64,000 bases of DNA from Druceiella hillmani (lineage: Eukaryota; Arthropoda; Insecta; Lepidoptera; Hepialidae). Shown in pieces: positions 12,930 to 26,269 of the stretch; within the stretch, counting starts at the first letter, position 1, and each line of letters starts with the position of its first letter. The DNA is taken from contig JAYKKI010000014.1 in the NCBI GenBank assembly GCA_039881145.1, positions 3,250,001 through 3,314,000 on the forward strand, read 5' to 3'. The position numbers and the translations under genes are program-made. Below the pieces are notes generated by a model. The model saw nothing but the letters and a program-made list of their open reading frames with translations. It searched no databases and was not told where the DNA came from.

Positions 12930-13010
12930 CTTTCTGAGTGGCGTAATCTGCTTAATAGGCTTCTCTGAATCTAAAGGTTGCAGGCTAGTATCCACGGTCC
13001 CCACTTTTAT
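12930..13010 (+). other. Possible tRNA-related (SINE-like) promoter, left arm
   Basis: TCTGAGTGGCGTAATC resembles a pol III A box of the leucine/serine tRNA type. About 40 bases on, GGCTAGTATCC loosely resembles a B box (GGTTCGANTCC), and its counterpart in the other arm has GGTTAGTAT. No cloverleaf could be drawn. The match is weak and the assignment is only a suggestion. Confidence 0.25.
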
Positions 13011-15589
13011 ATCTACATCAATATGAAATTTATTTAGTCGAATTCGTTAAGATGTGTGCCAATATAAAGTGATTTAGAGTTTCGCATAATATATAATGTA
13101 GTCATGATTTAAAGTTAATAAGGGTACATCGAAAGGGATGTTGTTCGAAGCTCAAAATCAAGGTAGGAAGAGTAGAGGATAAGAACTAGTTAAATAGTGC
13201 TCTAATTTGCGCCTCCCTCATGGTTCTCTCCATCAATACGCCACGGACACGAGCAAATATTACGAAAATAATTTACCAGATCTGACTTAACATTTGTTAT
13301 AATGTAGTGCGCATACCACGTTTATACGATAGTAGTCTGAACTGAAAAGTCATTCAATAACTAACCCAGGAATTTGGTACGTTAGTTATATGTAAATATC
13401 AGAAATGCGGTTTTTCGTGTCCGAGCATATTTTTTTAGCGTTTATTTTCACCGCTCTGCTCCTATAAATGATAGTATAATTATAAATGGCATATCTTGTA
13501 ATTTCAGACGTATGTTACAAATCATTTATCGTCCGTTGGGCTGAGCGTGAAAAAGCCAAAAGAGCAAATATATATGATTTTAATTACAGCGTACGTCACA
13601 TACGTACAGCATACACAACAATAGCGACCGAAAAAAATATTTATACTTATAAATGATAATATGTAATAAATAAATAAATATTAAAAATTAAATAATAAAC
13701 ATTAAGAAAATAATAAATGTATAAAATATCGATGAATAAACACTTTTAGAGAAGAATTAAAAATTGAGAAAAAGATAATTTAAATAATCAATGTTTCACT
13801 CACATAAAGAACTTTAAATTGAAAACTTAATATTTATAAATGGAGTATTAACAACGTAGTAATGTTATATTCGATTTATGGCGATTACGCGCTTGGCATG
13901 TTTCATTAAATTTTATACCTTATTAGCGAAAAGAAGTACAATGAGAACTAGGTTACATCCAAAGAATTCCATTAAATCGCTGATACAGATGCAACAGACG
14001 TTAGCATATCTACTCGAATTGCGTTCTGAACATAGTATCGTTCCCTTGATAACTCATCATGGAACAAAATCCTATGGAAAATCTTTTCACCTACGAAACT
14101 AGATCATAGTAAAAAAATGACCGAATTCCCGTAACGCAACATTTTGATAATTGTAATGCATTTTATAAATTATTTTAAATTGCCTTAATATACTCTGCTG
14201 ATGGGTAGTTTATTTTATTATACTTTATTCAGTATCAATTTGTACACATGTCAAATTATTTTGGGAAGTTTTACAAGTAAAAGCAGGAGAAAAGGATTTA
14301 GCTTTCCTTTTATAAAGGAATAAACTTTACTTTAAATGAATACAATTAATATTGCATTTTACTTTAGACATAATCTGCACTAGATTATTATTAATCTTAA
14401 GAAACAATATCCGTTATTACACCCATCATGAATATATGAGATGAACTTTATAATTTAAATCACTATGTACATCACTATGAGATGAATTATACTAAATATA
14501 TAAACTATATAATTTAAATCAATTTTCTAGAAAGCATCTACAGAGTAGAATTTATGCTGGACTCTATTTTTGGTTAGAAGAAGGAATTAGTATTGTCAAA
14601 AATATCAAAACTGTTGTTGTTATTCCGGTGCCCATGACGTATTAATTTAATTTCAAAACACCAGTATTTCAGGAAATCTGGAATCAACATATCCCATTTT
14701 AAAAGTAAATATATAATGAACAAAAGAAATTGTAAAACTGAGAAGGATATAAATACGAGAGATTTATTAAAAGTACAATATTACTCGTAATTAAAATAAA
14801 AGTAAATTTCAAAGGACAAATGAGGTAAAATAAATATATCAGAATAGAACTTTTTAACATGGCATAAGCTGTTTATCCTACTTTGTTGCCAATGTACGAC
14901 TGAATCGAACTAAAAAATAAACGTTGTTTACTTACACTTTGCAAAATGTAGGTTTTGATAAAGTTTAGGTAGCCAATACATCGTGTTAACATTAATTTGA
15001 AAATTCATAAATCTCAATACTTAAACAATAGCAATATATAAGCCATTAGCTTGTAAGATTGTTTTGTACATGGGTCTGAATACATTTTACATTTCTATTC
15101 TTGTATGGCGATGCACATTTTCAGGTCTATTTTTGGAAATTTTTATTTTCCTATAATAAAGTAATCTTTTTTGTTCATACTTCGCAGTTATTGTTTGTTA
15201 GTTTCGTAGTTCATTTTGGATTCTTTATATTTTTTTCTCTACGAAGGACAACTTTCTTTTAAAGTGGTCCATGTACCTTATACAAAATTGTTAATAATTA
15301 AAAGCTAAGATATGTTGACACAAATACCAGCCAAGGGTTGCCAGGCTCAAATAGTTGTTAACAGGTTATTTTTTTGTTTTTCCATTTAGGGACTAAAATA
15401 GGAAATGTATACCGATATCTATTAAAAAAATTCCTGTGCTTGAAACGTAAACTACGTACAAGATTTTAGAAAAGGAGCATATTGTTTATCCGAGAATAAA
15501 TGCTTGAATGCAGATATAGATTTAACTCTTTAGAGTGCAAAAATTTCAAATATTAGCGTACCTCTGTAGGGTTTGTGTTGTTTCCTACA

Positions 15590-16540
15590 AAACAAGTTAG
15601 TGCACTTCCCTGTGTCCAGACAAACTAATTTTCTGATTTTCATTATAAATATCAGATATTTAGTTTTTCTAGTCACTATCATCTAATCATTTATTTATTA
15701 TCTAACAAGGCTGCCAAAATATTCCCATCGTAAACATAGATAATGCCCTTCATAAATTTTTGTTTGAAATAAATGATTGTCAGAATTATTATATTTTATT
15801 TGCTTTAAAATAATTCGAGAACAGGACCTGTATAATGAATATAATTAGAATTTATGGTTAAAATTCTTAACAAAAAAATCTGTTATACTCTACGTTGATT
15901 CTGGAAGATGGTAATCTAAAGAGTACAGATGCCAGAACGTGTACCAAAGAATATATGTAAGATAAAGATATATATTAGGATAGAAAGGTATGGTATATCA
16001 TAATCACTGTTTAACTTATGCTGATTAGACACACATAGTCTCCTATATACCCAATATAGGAACTTATGTATCTGCATGTATCAACTTTATGTCTTAGGTG
16101 ATATCTTAATAATAGTCACTATTGCCCTAAAGAATTGCTGCTGATAGTGTGTGAGTTGTTTTCGTTGTAGACGATACCTATATTTTTTTGGTAAAAATTA
16201 CCAAAATTACTTGTGCCAACATTAACAAAATTATGAAAAAAAGGACACTTGTGGAACCACTTCCTTGTCTATTCGTCCATTAGCGTCTTACAGGTATTTT
16301 CTTCAGAAATTGTTTGCATAGTTGTAGGATACGGAAATGAAATGCAAAAATTCGAACTTTTATTTCATGGACTAGTTCTGGTAAGTCAACGAAAAGTTAA
16401 AATTTTTTTTTAAGATTTTTTACCTGGAGTGTCAAATGAAAAGTTTTTAGAACTTTTCATTTGACACTAGTTTTAGAACTTTTCATTTGACACACATAAA
16501 GTTAAATTTTTCGTTTTTACTCTTAACTTTTAATTATAAA
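15590..16540. other. Arm-specific insertion in palindrome 2
   Basis: These roughly 950 bases in the left arm have no partner in the right arm, where 17,950 and 17,985 are nearly adjacent. A short inverted match, about 16,100-16,170 with 17,005-17,075, suggests a smaller nested inversion. No gene is visible. Confidence 0.5.
16429..16493. repeat. Perfect short hairpin with an extra third arm copy
   Basis: Arms 16,429-16,445 and 16,451-16,467 (17 bp, perfect) flank a 5-base loop. The second arm is repeated in tandem at 16,477-16,493. Confidence 0.9.
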
Positions 16541-17090
16541 TTTCCGATAAACTATCGCGAGAATATAGTTTAAGAAAAACTGAATAAATATCAAAATCGC
16601 TAATCTATCTAGTGCATTACATTTAAGCAATTCTTAAAACGAAATAAGTCGATTATTACTTTAAAGCTCAACACTCGATAGCCGATTCAAAATCAAAATA
16701 GACCCAGGTAAACCTGCGTTTGTCCTAATTAAGGCAGTAACGGTCATCCCGTAACATATTATATTTCTCCACATAGCCTTTTACAGGGAGAAATATTCTA
16801 TCATTATTACGTAATTGCTCTCCTATTACGACCCAGGTAGAATTGTTTTGAAACACCTATATTTGAGTCCAGTTCCAGTTTGAATTCGCAATTTCCAGTT
16901 TCACGGTATAAATTTTGTAATAATGCCAAATTTTTCAAATTATGTAATAAAGTTTTCAAAATTTTATAGAACTTTCGAATGAATTAAATCACAAACACAT
17001 ATCACACCTAACAACAAAGTAGAACAACTTCTACACTGTTAACAGCAATCCCTTAGGGCAATAGTGAATATAAAATCTACATCAGCTCCT

Positions 17091-17243
<153 letters not shown>

Positions 17244-17519
17244 ACATATAACAAAATTAAAAGAAATAAATAATTATATCAATAAATAAAACCGGAGATC
17301 TGTAGAATTGGTGGTATAAGCTTGTTCTAACTTTCATATACCCTTGTGTAAATGTATTACCGATAATAACTTCCATTTATGTTTATTACATACACCGGAA
17401 CATTTGCAATGTACAACCACATATAATAACAACAATTGAATTTCATACCCTCACTAAAATAGTGGTATATCGTATAACTCGGAAATATAATAAAACCTAC
17501 ACCGCTCCCCTACAATAAA

Positions 17520-17716
17520 CTCACTAACATAAGCAGTGGGAAAACCCACACAAAACACGCTTCTACTATTGTGTTTGAAACATATGCTGTTGGATGTTCC
17601 TAAGAGTTAATATTTGCTAATAGCCCACCTGAAGATGTAGTACAACGAAACCTAGGTCGTGGTAAAGAACTTAAAGAAAATAGAAATAATACTACATCAC
17701 GTAGTTTCATTTAATT
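17520..17716 (+). repeat. R3 dispersed repeat, copy 1
   Basis: Contains the R3 signature CGAAACCTAGGTCGTGG followed by AAAGAACTTAAAGAAA and CTACATCACGTAGTTTCATT. It ends where the right arm of palindrome 2 begins. The near identity of R3 copies across the window indicates a young family. Confidence 0.85.
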
Positions 17717-18935
17717 GTGGATATTACGGTATGACCGTTACTGCCTTAATCAGGACAAACGCGGGTGATTGGCTTTCATGGATTATTCAGAAAATATTTT
17801 ACCTTGGTCTGTTGAATCTTTTATTTGAATCGACTATCGAGTATTGGGCTTTAAAGTAATAACCCACTTGTTTCGTTTTAAAAATCGCTTAAATGTAATA
17901 TAAACTAACGATTAGATTAACGATTTTGATATTTATTCAGTTTTTCTTAAACTATATTCTCGAGATATTTGCTCTGCACGAAAGAACATAAACCCTATAT
18001 TGGTACGCTAATATTTTAAATTTTTGCTCTATTAAGGATTAAATCTATATCACCAGTCAAATATTTATTTTCCGGCTAAACAATACGCTCCTTTAACTCA
18101 CGTTTCGAGCAAAGGATTTTTTTAATAGATATCGATATTTCCTATTTCACTTCCTAAATATAAAAAGTAGTTTATAGCATTTATTAAATGAGAAAAGTAT
18201 AAATAATTTTTTAACCCCTCTTTCAGCCTGGCTACCCCCGTTGGTATTTGTGTAAATATATCTTCCTTTTAATAAATTGACAATTTTATAAAAGGTACAT
18301 CGCCCACTTTAAATGAAAGCTGCATTTGCAGAGAGAATTAATAGGAATCCAGAATGATCGACAAAAGTGATGAATGCATGATAAATTCAAAACATATAAA
18401 ATCATTATAAAATACCAAGCCAACATTTGGGAAATAGAATGAAAGACAAGTGTATTTTTTATCTTCAGAAAGTTTTAAAGAATGCGTAGTAATTTTAAAT
18501 CAATAACTGTGAAATCATTAAGATGTATGGATAAGAAAGATTGCTTCATTATAGGAACAACAGATGTGTTTATGTGAAAGTGTGCAAAAATAGATATTGA
18601 ATTACATGAATTTTCAAATTAATGTTAACTATTACATTGTCTTGGGTACCTAAACTTTATCAAAATTTACATTGTGCCAAGTTTAAGTGTACGGCTTTTA
18701 TTTTTAACTCAACGTTCCATTCAGTCGTACATTTGGAACTAAATAGGACAAACAGTCCATGCCGATGTTAAAAAACTCCATTCTAATATAACTCTTTTAT
18801 TTCATTTGGCCTTTAAAATTGACTTTTGTTCTAATTAATTTTTTACTTTTAATAGTTTCCTCTTACTTAAATTACTTTCAGTCTTACAATTCTCTTAGTT
18901 TATCTTATACATTTTTAAATTGGGATGGTACTTAT

Positions 18936-18995
18936 GGATGGAACTTAAAGAAAGTAGAAATAATACTACATCACGTCAGTTTCATTTAAATGTAA
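18936..18995 (+). repeat. R3 dispersed repeat, short fragment
   Basis: About 55 bases match the middle of R3 (AACTTAAAGAAAGTAG through CATCACGTCAGTTTC), inside the right arm of palindrome 2. Confidence 0.7.
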
Positions 18996-20100
18996 AAATG
19001 AAATAGTTTGATCCCAGATTTCCTGGAATATTGGTACATTGAAATAAGATTAGTAAGTCATAAGTACCGAAATTATCAATAAGAAAACAATCATTTCGAG
19101 CGTTACTAGTTCCATACGAATTAAAATACAGTCCAGCAAAGATTCTGTTCCGTAGAAGTTATTATATATTTGTGTATTTATTTAAAAAAGTGTATTCCTT
19201 AAAATAGAATAAAAGGAAATCTTAATCCTTTTCTCCTGCCATTACTTATTACCCAAAACTTTGAAATCGTTCTTAAAACAATTCAAAATATGTACAAATA
19301 GACACTAAATAACTTAGAATAAAATAAACTACCCATCAGCAGAGTATGTTAAAGTAATTTAAAATAATTTATAAAATGCAGTTCAACACTCAAAATGTCA
19401 CATTACAGGAATTCAGTAAATTTTTGCTATGATCTCGTTTCGTGGGTAAAAAGATTTTTAATAGAATTTTGTTCTATGATCATGTATCAAGGGAGTGGTT
19501 TCGTGTTCAGACCATAATTAGAGATAAGTGCAAATTGGAACTCAATAATATTCAGTAGTTATTTATATCTGAATTCACTTGAATCTTTGGCAGAGATTAA
19601 CTGAAATAATTTTAATTGAAAATTGTAACTAAATATAACTGGCAAAAAAATAAATCTATAAAAATAATTTATTGAACTTCCAACTTTTTTTTTAACAACA
19701 AAACCAATCTTCAATCCATCACTAAAAGTATTCATTGATATTTTTTATTTCTTTGTTTTTTTTTATATATTTATTACGTTTTTAATGTTTAATAATGTTT
19801 ATTTAATTATGACACATTATCATTTTACACACATAAATACATTTTTTCAGTAATTATTTGCATGTATGGACATCCTCGTTAATTAAAATCACATATATTT
19901 GTTTTTTTTCTGTTTTTTCACGCTGAAACGGCCCAACGGTTATCAATTAAATGATGTATAACACACGTCCTAGATTAAAAGATATTATAATTACGCAACC
20001 ATTTACAGAAGCAAAGTATTAAAAATAAACGTTAAAAAATTATGCTCCAACCAAACCGAATTTAAAGATATTTATATATAATTAACATATCAAATTCATG

Positions 20101-20155
20101 GTCTGAACTGAAAAGTCGTTCAATAAGTAACATTGAATGACTTTTTAGTTCAGAC
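20101..20155. repeat. Near-perfect hairpin, 24-bp arms, arm-specific
   Basis: Arms 20,101-20,124 and 20,132-20,155 pair with two mismatches around a 7-base loop. The facing arm of palindrome 2 (about 13,345-13,385) has only one of the two arms, so the second arm was added in this copy. Confidence 0.85.
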
Positions 20156-20509
20156 TACCATCGTATAAATCGAGGTATGCGCACTACGTTACAACAAATG
20201 TTAAGTCAGACAAATTATTTCCATAGTCTTTGTTTGTGCCCGCGCCATAGTGAACAATAGAACCACGATGCAGATACATACTAGAGACGGAGCCAATCAG
20301 TACGCGTGCACCGCGTGGATCCCCTATAAAACTAATTTTTCCTTACTCTGCTTCCTGCCTTGATCTTGAGATTGGGACAGCATCCCTTGCGACGCACCTT
20401 TATATCTTGAATACATTATACATTATGTGAAATTTAAATTGTTTTATGTTTGCACCTATCTTAACTACTTCAAATACGTAAATTTCATATTGGCGTAGAC
20501 ATAAAAGTG

Positions 20510-20595
20510 GTGACCGTGCATACTAACCGGTAATCTCTAGATTTGGAGAAGCCTGTCAAGTGGATTACACCACTTAGAAAGAGTCGTACAAAGCA
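20510..20595 (-). other. Possible tRNA-related (SINE-like) promoter, right arm
   Basis: Reverse-complement counterpart of 12,930-13,010, with TCTAAGTGGTGTAATC for a possible A box and GGTTAGTAT for a weak B box. Same reservations apply. Confidence 0.25.
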
Positions 20596-20724
20596 AATTC
20601 CCTTTCTTTTCCTTCTTTCTTAGGTTTTATCTTATTAAACTAATATTTATGAACTATGTTCGTTTCTACCTTATACTTAGGCCATTTAATTTATTGTTTC
20701 AACTATCTATTGATTTACTATAAT

Positions 20725-21571
20725 TTTAGTTAAGTATACAACAAGTAATTTAATCACGTGTTTATCAGACTGAAATATCAGCTATGATTATAATAAAATA
20801 TTTTGAGTAACACAATTCTTAATTATATGTGTCTCTTTTTTTTCGAATGATTATATGATAGCAAACATTTTCACTGTCGCCTCGTTTGAGTTCTGTCCAC
20901 TTCGCACGAATTAAAATTAATTTTTGGGTGGCAACATGGAGTGGTGGTGATGCTGCACAACATTTGCGCCCTTTATGGTTATTGTTTATCGCTTATTGAG
21001 GACTTGGGTTTGATTTCATAATTATTATTTTCTTGTCTAGTTCATTATTTATCTCGATTTAATGATGAGTATAAGTAAATTAGACGATATATGATACCAT
21101 TAAATCAAGAAGAGAAAAAAATTATTAAACACTTGAATAAAAAACTTGATGTTATAAGCGGCCATCCAACTGAATTTAAAGAGTATATTTCTATTGTGCA
21201 AAGTATCGAAATTTTTCGAATTAAAATTTAAGGAAATTAATTTTTTTAATAAAAATATTATTAGGATAATTTAATTCTCTTCAATCTCAAATTGATATAT
21301 AAAATTGCGATATCGACGAACAAATTTCGTAAAGAAACCTTATTGAAACGTTTTTCTTTCGTTTATTTTATATATCACCCAAGAAATGTTTAAACCTACT
21401 CCATTTTATACTCACAATAGTGGCGACATATCTTTTAAACTAAGATACGTCCTCTAAAAATTTGGAAACTTGGGAAACATTCGTTAACCCAAAATTAAAT
21501 TATTTAAATTTAATGGCAATTATTTCATGAGGTTGAATTTCATGGATTCATTTCACTCATTAGTAAATTCA
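20725..21571. other. A+T-rich DNA with one short open frame
   Basis: No repeat match was found elsewhere in the window. Apart from the short frame at 21,091-21,231 nothing was recognised. Confidence 0.5.
21091..21231 (+). CDS. Short open frame of unknown nature (46 aa)
   Basis: ATG at 21,091 opens a 46-codon frame that ends with TAA at 21,229-21,231. The peptide (starting MIPLNQEEKKIIKHLNKKLD) is charged and rich in Lys and Glu, unlike the Phe/Tyr/Ile-rich chance translations elsewhere in this window. An overlapping ATG at 21,062 begins a short frame in another register (MMSISKLDDI), so a frameshift may separate two pieces. I recognise no family. It could be a fragment of a transposon protein or pure chance; confidence that it is a real gene is low. 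Confidence 0.15.
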   Translation: MIPLNQEEKKIIKHLNKKLDVISGHPTEFKEYISIVQSIEIFRIKI

Positions 21572-21704
21572 AATGGTCAGTGCCGGCAATAAAATAGTCA
21601 GTGCCAGCAATAAAATGGTCAATAAAATGGTCAGTGCCGGCAATAAATAAATACTATTGTTTAAAAATGGTCAGTGCCGGCAATAAATAAATACTATTGT
21701 TTAA
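21572..21704. repeat. Minisatellite built on GGTCAGTGCCGGCAATAAA
   Basis: The 19-base motif occurs four times, once with CCAGC for CCGGC. The last two units are expanded to a 40-bp period with ATAAATACTATTGTTT. Confidence 0.9.
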
Positions 21705-21959
21705 GATTATCGTCGGAAGTGGATCAAAAGCTGTAATTAATTTAATTTAATTCACAGTAACGAATTATAAAATTGATGCAGACCTCCTTTGTGCACGATA
21801 TAGCAATGCAAATAAATAACCATATATAATCATTATTTAACATTGAAACCCTTTAGCATGAATTCAAAGCAAGCTTCGTATCCTTGTAGACCATATTATA
21901 GAAAATTTGAAAGCTTTAAGTTCGTTAGATTAACACAACGACTAGTGGGGCACATTAAT

Positions 21960-24900
21960 AATATATTTATTATTTATTTATTATAAACTTTTATGTATAG
22001 TACATATGGCGAACTTATTGCTACATGAGCAATCTCTTCCAGTCAACCATAACAATTTGTATTGAAATTTAGTTGGTAGACTGTAAAAGATTTTACAATG
22101 ATAATTCTTCATAGCATATTAGACAAAAAAAAATACAAAAGTAAATTAAAAAAGAAAACAAAATATTGACATGATTTGGGATGGGAAAGACAGGAAAGGG
22201 CAAGGTCACAAAGGAAAAGGTTTCAGGATATGCAGGACTTTTTCACTCGATTTTTGAAAATATTTAGAGACCTGGTTTTCCTGATGTCAGGATCCAGGTG
22301 ATTCCAAATTGTTGCTGCTTGGACAGTGAAGGATTTTTCGTAAGTGGTAGAGGTAGGTTTAGGAATAAGTAGGGTGTGTGAACTTTCAGATTGCAGCCCA
22401 AGACCGTGAGCAGACAAATCTTTAAATTTGCCCCTGAGATAATTTGGACTATGAGGATTTTTTAATATGTTAAAAAGAAGTGTAAGTATGTGAAGTTGGT
22501 GTTGATCACGGATCTTCAGCCATTTGAGAAGTGACCTGTATTCAGAAATGTGATCATATTTTCTGAGGCCGAAGATATACCGAATGCATAAATTTTGAAA
22601 ACGTTCCAACTTGCACAAATATTCTTCATTAAAATCAGGATAGCACACGTCTCCATAATCGATTAATGGTAATAAAAATGTTTGACAAAGGTAGATTTTC
22701 GTTTTAGTCAGTAGAAAATGTTGAAGACGTTTCAAAGAGTGTATCCTGTTGAAAACATTATCATTTCAGATCATTTAGTTCACACATTGAGGCCGCCAAT
22801 TAAGATTTTGATCGATCAGTAGGTCCAGGTTTTTAACGGTTGACGTGTATGGTATTATTGTACTATTTAGCACTAATTTCGGTAAACTATGTAGGTTTAC
22901 TTTAGAAGTCTGTCTTTGACTACTGATGATAATAGCTTGTGACTTACTTAGGTTAACCAAAAGACCCATTTCATGAGCCCACTGACCAATTGAAGCGAGA
23001 TCTCAATTAAGGATGTCGATAGTTTTTAATAAGGAATGGAGGTTCGAGTGCGCATAGATTTGTAGGTCATCAGCATAGAGATAATAATTGCTAGAAATGT
23101 TTTTAACAACATCATCAATAAATACTTACAAGAGGAGAGGAGATAGAACTCCACATTGAGGTACACCAGCTGTAAGATCAGTCCACTCAGAATACGTATC
23201 TGACAACTTCACACATTGCCTGCGTCCATGAAGATATGAACTAAACCACTCAAGTGAATGTTGGGATATATTAAGATATTTCAAGCTGGCAACAAGAATA
23301 TTGAAGTCGACAGAGTTGAACGAACTGCTTAAATCAAGAAGCACAAGGACAGTGACTTGTGCATTATCCATAGCCAAGCGTATATCATCAGTTGAGGTAT
23401 TGTGGCCCGCTTTACAGCCAGATTGAAGTGAACTTAGAGACTTATGAGCATTGAAGAACGTAACAAGTTGACGATGAACAATACATTCAAAGACTTTAGA
23501 TAGAAGCAGTAGGATAGATAATGGGCCGAAAGTCATTGGGATGCGTAGGTAATAAAATTTTAGGTACGCGCACAATATAGTCTTTTTTTCCATTCCAAAG
23601 GGAAGACAGCAGTTTTCAAAGAAGTATTATAAATATCAGCGATGACCGCAGCCACGATATCTATTATTGGTTTAAGAGCACTAATATTTAAGCCATCAAT
23701 TCCCATGGATTTCGATTTTATCGCAAGAAGATTATCCTTAACTTCGGACTCACAGGTATTCCTTAGCGTAAATTGATGTTCATTAGAAACGGATGAAGAC
23801 GAGATACAGTTCATAGTTGCAGACTTAACAGCTAGTTCAAGTACCGTCGTGGGTGGTGTAGAAAAATGTGAATTTAATTGGTCGATATCCAATTGCCAGC
23901 TCTCCGAAGTGGTAGAAGATTTTTCATTGATTAGGGCACCCAAAAACTTCCAAATATCATTAGGAGTACAGTCACGTAATGATGCAGAAATATAGTGTTT
24001 TTTGGTATTTCGGCACATTTGCGAACATTTATTTCTAAGCACTCTAAAATTTTCCCAGTGATTTGGGCTTGGGATCAGTCTTATACTTAGTTTTAACGTG
24101 ATCACGTTTGGCCATCATTTTTCTAATAGAATCGTTTAGACAAGGTGCAGCTCTCCGCTTAATTTTGACGAGTTTTAGGGCAGCATGTTTATCGAGCAGT
24201 TTAGTGATATAACTATTGAAAACAGTGAGTTTTACATCAACAGAGTGATTCATCGCAATTGTATCCCAGTTAATGGATCTGGCATCCTCAAGAAAAGACG
24301 GTAGGTCAATACGACTAAATTCACGGACGAAGATGCTCTTTGAATAGGCTTTGGGGCTACTTAATTTATAGGAAATATGAAGGAGATCATGATGGGATAG
24401 ACGGGGTGCTGGAAGTTGACCGTAGAAGGATACACTTTTAGGGTAGGTTACTAGGATGAGATTGAGAAGGGAGTGGCAATTATCGGTATGAAATGTAGCA
24501 AAGGATGGGAGCATGGTGAAGTTACCAGCCCTGACAATGTCACAAAGCTTTCCGCTTCTTGTGTTATGCTCGTATAGGCAGGTATTAAAATCACCCAAAA
24601 TCAATGAATGGAGGTATAAAGGTAGGTAGTGATCAACTATACTTTCAAAATCACCGAAATACGAAACATCAGGAGGAGAATATACGACACCAAGTAGAAA
24701 CTTGGCTTGAAAAAATGTTACTTCGACAAATTTGTATTCCATTATAGGCGTGCAGCCAGTGGAAGATTTTGCGATAATTTTGAAGAGTAGGTCAGCCCGA
24801 AGATATATAGCAACACCACTGCCACGTCTAGAAATACGATCGTTACGTATTAAAACGTAACCTGGCAGTGAGTACAAATTTGATGGGAGTGAAGCTTTGA

Positions 24901-25290
24901 GCCAGGTCTCACTAACAAGACATGCGTGAGGGTTCAGATTTTTAAAATAATTAATGAAATCTGAATAATGGCATGGAATAGTCTGGGCGTTGATCAGAAG
25001 GTGGCAGAAATTAAGATCTGGTTGTGAGGAGATAAAAGCAAATTGAAGTTTATTATGTATAGAAGGAATATTGGAAGTATCGAAAAATGTATCGTCAGGT
25101 GAAGAATCGAGCGAATCGTTGGAAGAAGAGGAATGAAAGGAATTTGAGGAAGATGTGGACGACATTTCAATATATTATAAAAGTATATTAATATAATATT
25201 AACCAGTAACAGAAATGAGAACCAGAAAAATGTGTATAAGAAATAAAAAAACAAAAAAAAAACACAGCTAACATAATGTAACAAGTAAAT
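21960..25290 (-). mobile_element. CR1/Jockey-group non-LTR retrotransposon (LINE)
   Basis: Minus-strand element with an endonuclease plus reverse transcriptase reading frame, a 3' untranslated region (21,985-22,222) and an A+T-rich tail made of AATAAATAA-type repeats at about 21,960-21,990. The 3' region, including GACTGGAAGAGATTG and GCAATAAGTTCGCC, is shared with copies ending at 47,318 and 57,672. No ORF1 was found upstream, so the element is either 5'-truncated or its 5' part is unrecognisable. The 5' boundary is uncertain and could extend to about 25,640. No target-site duplication was identified. Confidence 0.85.
22223..25165 (-). pseudogene. LINE endonuclease/reverse transcriptase, broken
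   Basis: The first segment (25,165 down to 24,044; 373 codons) has an approximately 50-residue serine-rich start, then an APE-type endonuclease. Visible landmarks are INAQT (Asn59), SETWL (Glu87), VYSPP (Tyr162) and LGDFN (residues 191-194). HSLLNLILV has Asn where the family usually has Asp (residue 235), and LSHHD lies near 257-260. A frameshift near 24,070 and a compensating one near 23,580 put the reverse transcriptase back in the original frame. It shows LLDLSSSFNSVDFNIL, GVPQCGVLSP (usually PQGS) and YADD at 23,066-23,077. In-frame stops lie at 23,126-23,128, 23,003-23,005, 22,775-22,777 and a few codons beyond. The C-terminal part (22,735-22,223) is uninterrupted and typical of the family. 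It is inactive but fairly recent, since most of the reading frame survives. Confidence 0.9.
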
Positions 25291-25740
25291 ACAAACACCT
25301 AAAATTGAGAATTTGAATTACATTTGATATAATAAATAATACTAAAAAAGAGAATAAAAAAAATAAAAATTATAGAATGCAAGAGTTTGTGATCTATGCG
25401 CGCAGACCATAAATTACAAACGACACGGCAATAGGCACAGCGTCTGCTCACATAATGCGTAAGCACTCGCACCCGGAGTGCAGTTAACCTTAATTACGTA
25501 CGTAAATAAATTATCTGAGTGATATGTAAAATATGAATACATTAAAACTTAAAAATAAAATAAAATAAAGGTGAATAGAATATACTAATTTAATTTGGAG
25601 TGGAGAGGCCACCTACTGGTTACACTTTTTTTTAACGATCTGAACTTCGTACGATCAGAACCTAATGGTTAAACTTGTTAACGCTCTGAACTCCGTACGC
25701 TCTGAACTTCTGATTTTACTCATCATAAAACTTCATACCG
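25290..25740. other. Non-coding; possible LINE 5' region
   Basis: A more G+C-rich patch at 25,400-25,500 and a local partial duplication around CTGAACTNCGTACG (25,638-25,710) are visible. It may include the LINE 5' untranslated region but no boundary can be proved. I see no gene. Confidence 0.4.
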
Positions 25741-25904
25741 GGCGGTATATACGAAATTCGATTCTTAAGGAGTAAACTCCAGACATAGAAAAACAAGACT
25801 TGGAAAAAGTATTAAACGTATTTTAATAACTATTATTTAAAAAAAATTAAGCTATTATTTTTAGTAATACGACTTGCAAACACGGCAAAAAACAAACTAT
25901 CTAC

Positions 25905-26100
25905 AAATCGTTCAGAAGCGCCAATCTTATTGCGACATTTACCTGAATATCGCACTACATCGCTTCTACATACTGTTGGCAGCGGTCCTCTTGTGAACTC
26001 ATAAGTGTTGAATTATTATATCGTCACCACATATACAGGCTAACCTATTCCACATTGTGCTATGCCTTCCGCTATTGCGAATGCTACGATATTGTAAATG
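25905..26100 (+). repeat. R4 subrepeat, copy 1
   Basis: Contains CGCTTCTACATACTGTTGGC and related sequence ending near GCTACGAT. Related blocks lie at 30,150-30,260, 50,695-50,885 and 52,815-52,935, so each R5 copy contains two. Confidence 0.65.
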
Positions 26101-26269
26101 AATATGAGTGTATAATATAGTAACAATATGTAAAAATAGTAGCTTAGTTATAAAATATCTATTGCGTTTTAGTAGTAAATGAAAAAATATGTATTTAGAT
26201 TACTTGCTTGATTTAAAAAAAGCAACGGAAGAAATTTAATAGAAATTAGAACGCTCCTATCAGCACTTT

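Noticed and set aside
16429..16467. Hairpin as a transcription terminator or microRNA precursor
   Set aside because: Eukaryotic context without a gene, no T-run dependence, and the arms are short and perfect, unlike typical microRNA precursors.
24994..25284. 96-codon minus-strand frame at the LINE 5' end
   Set aside because: Overlaps the LINE endonuclease frame in a different register and starts in a poly-T/low-complexity stretch; not an ORF1.
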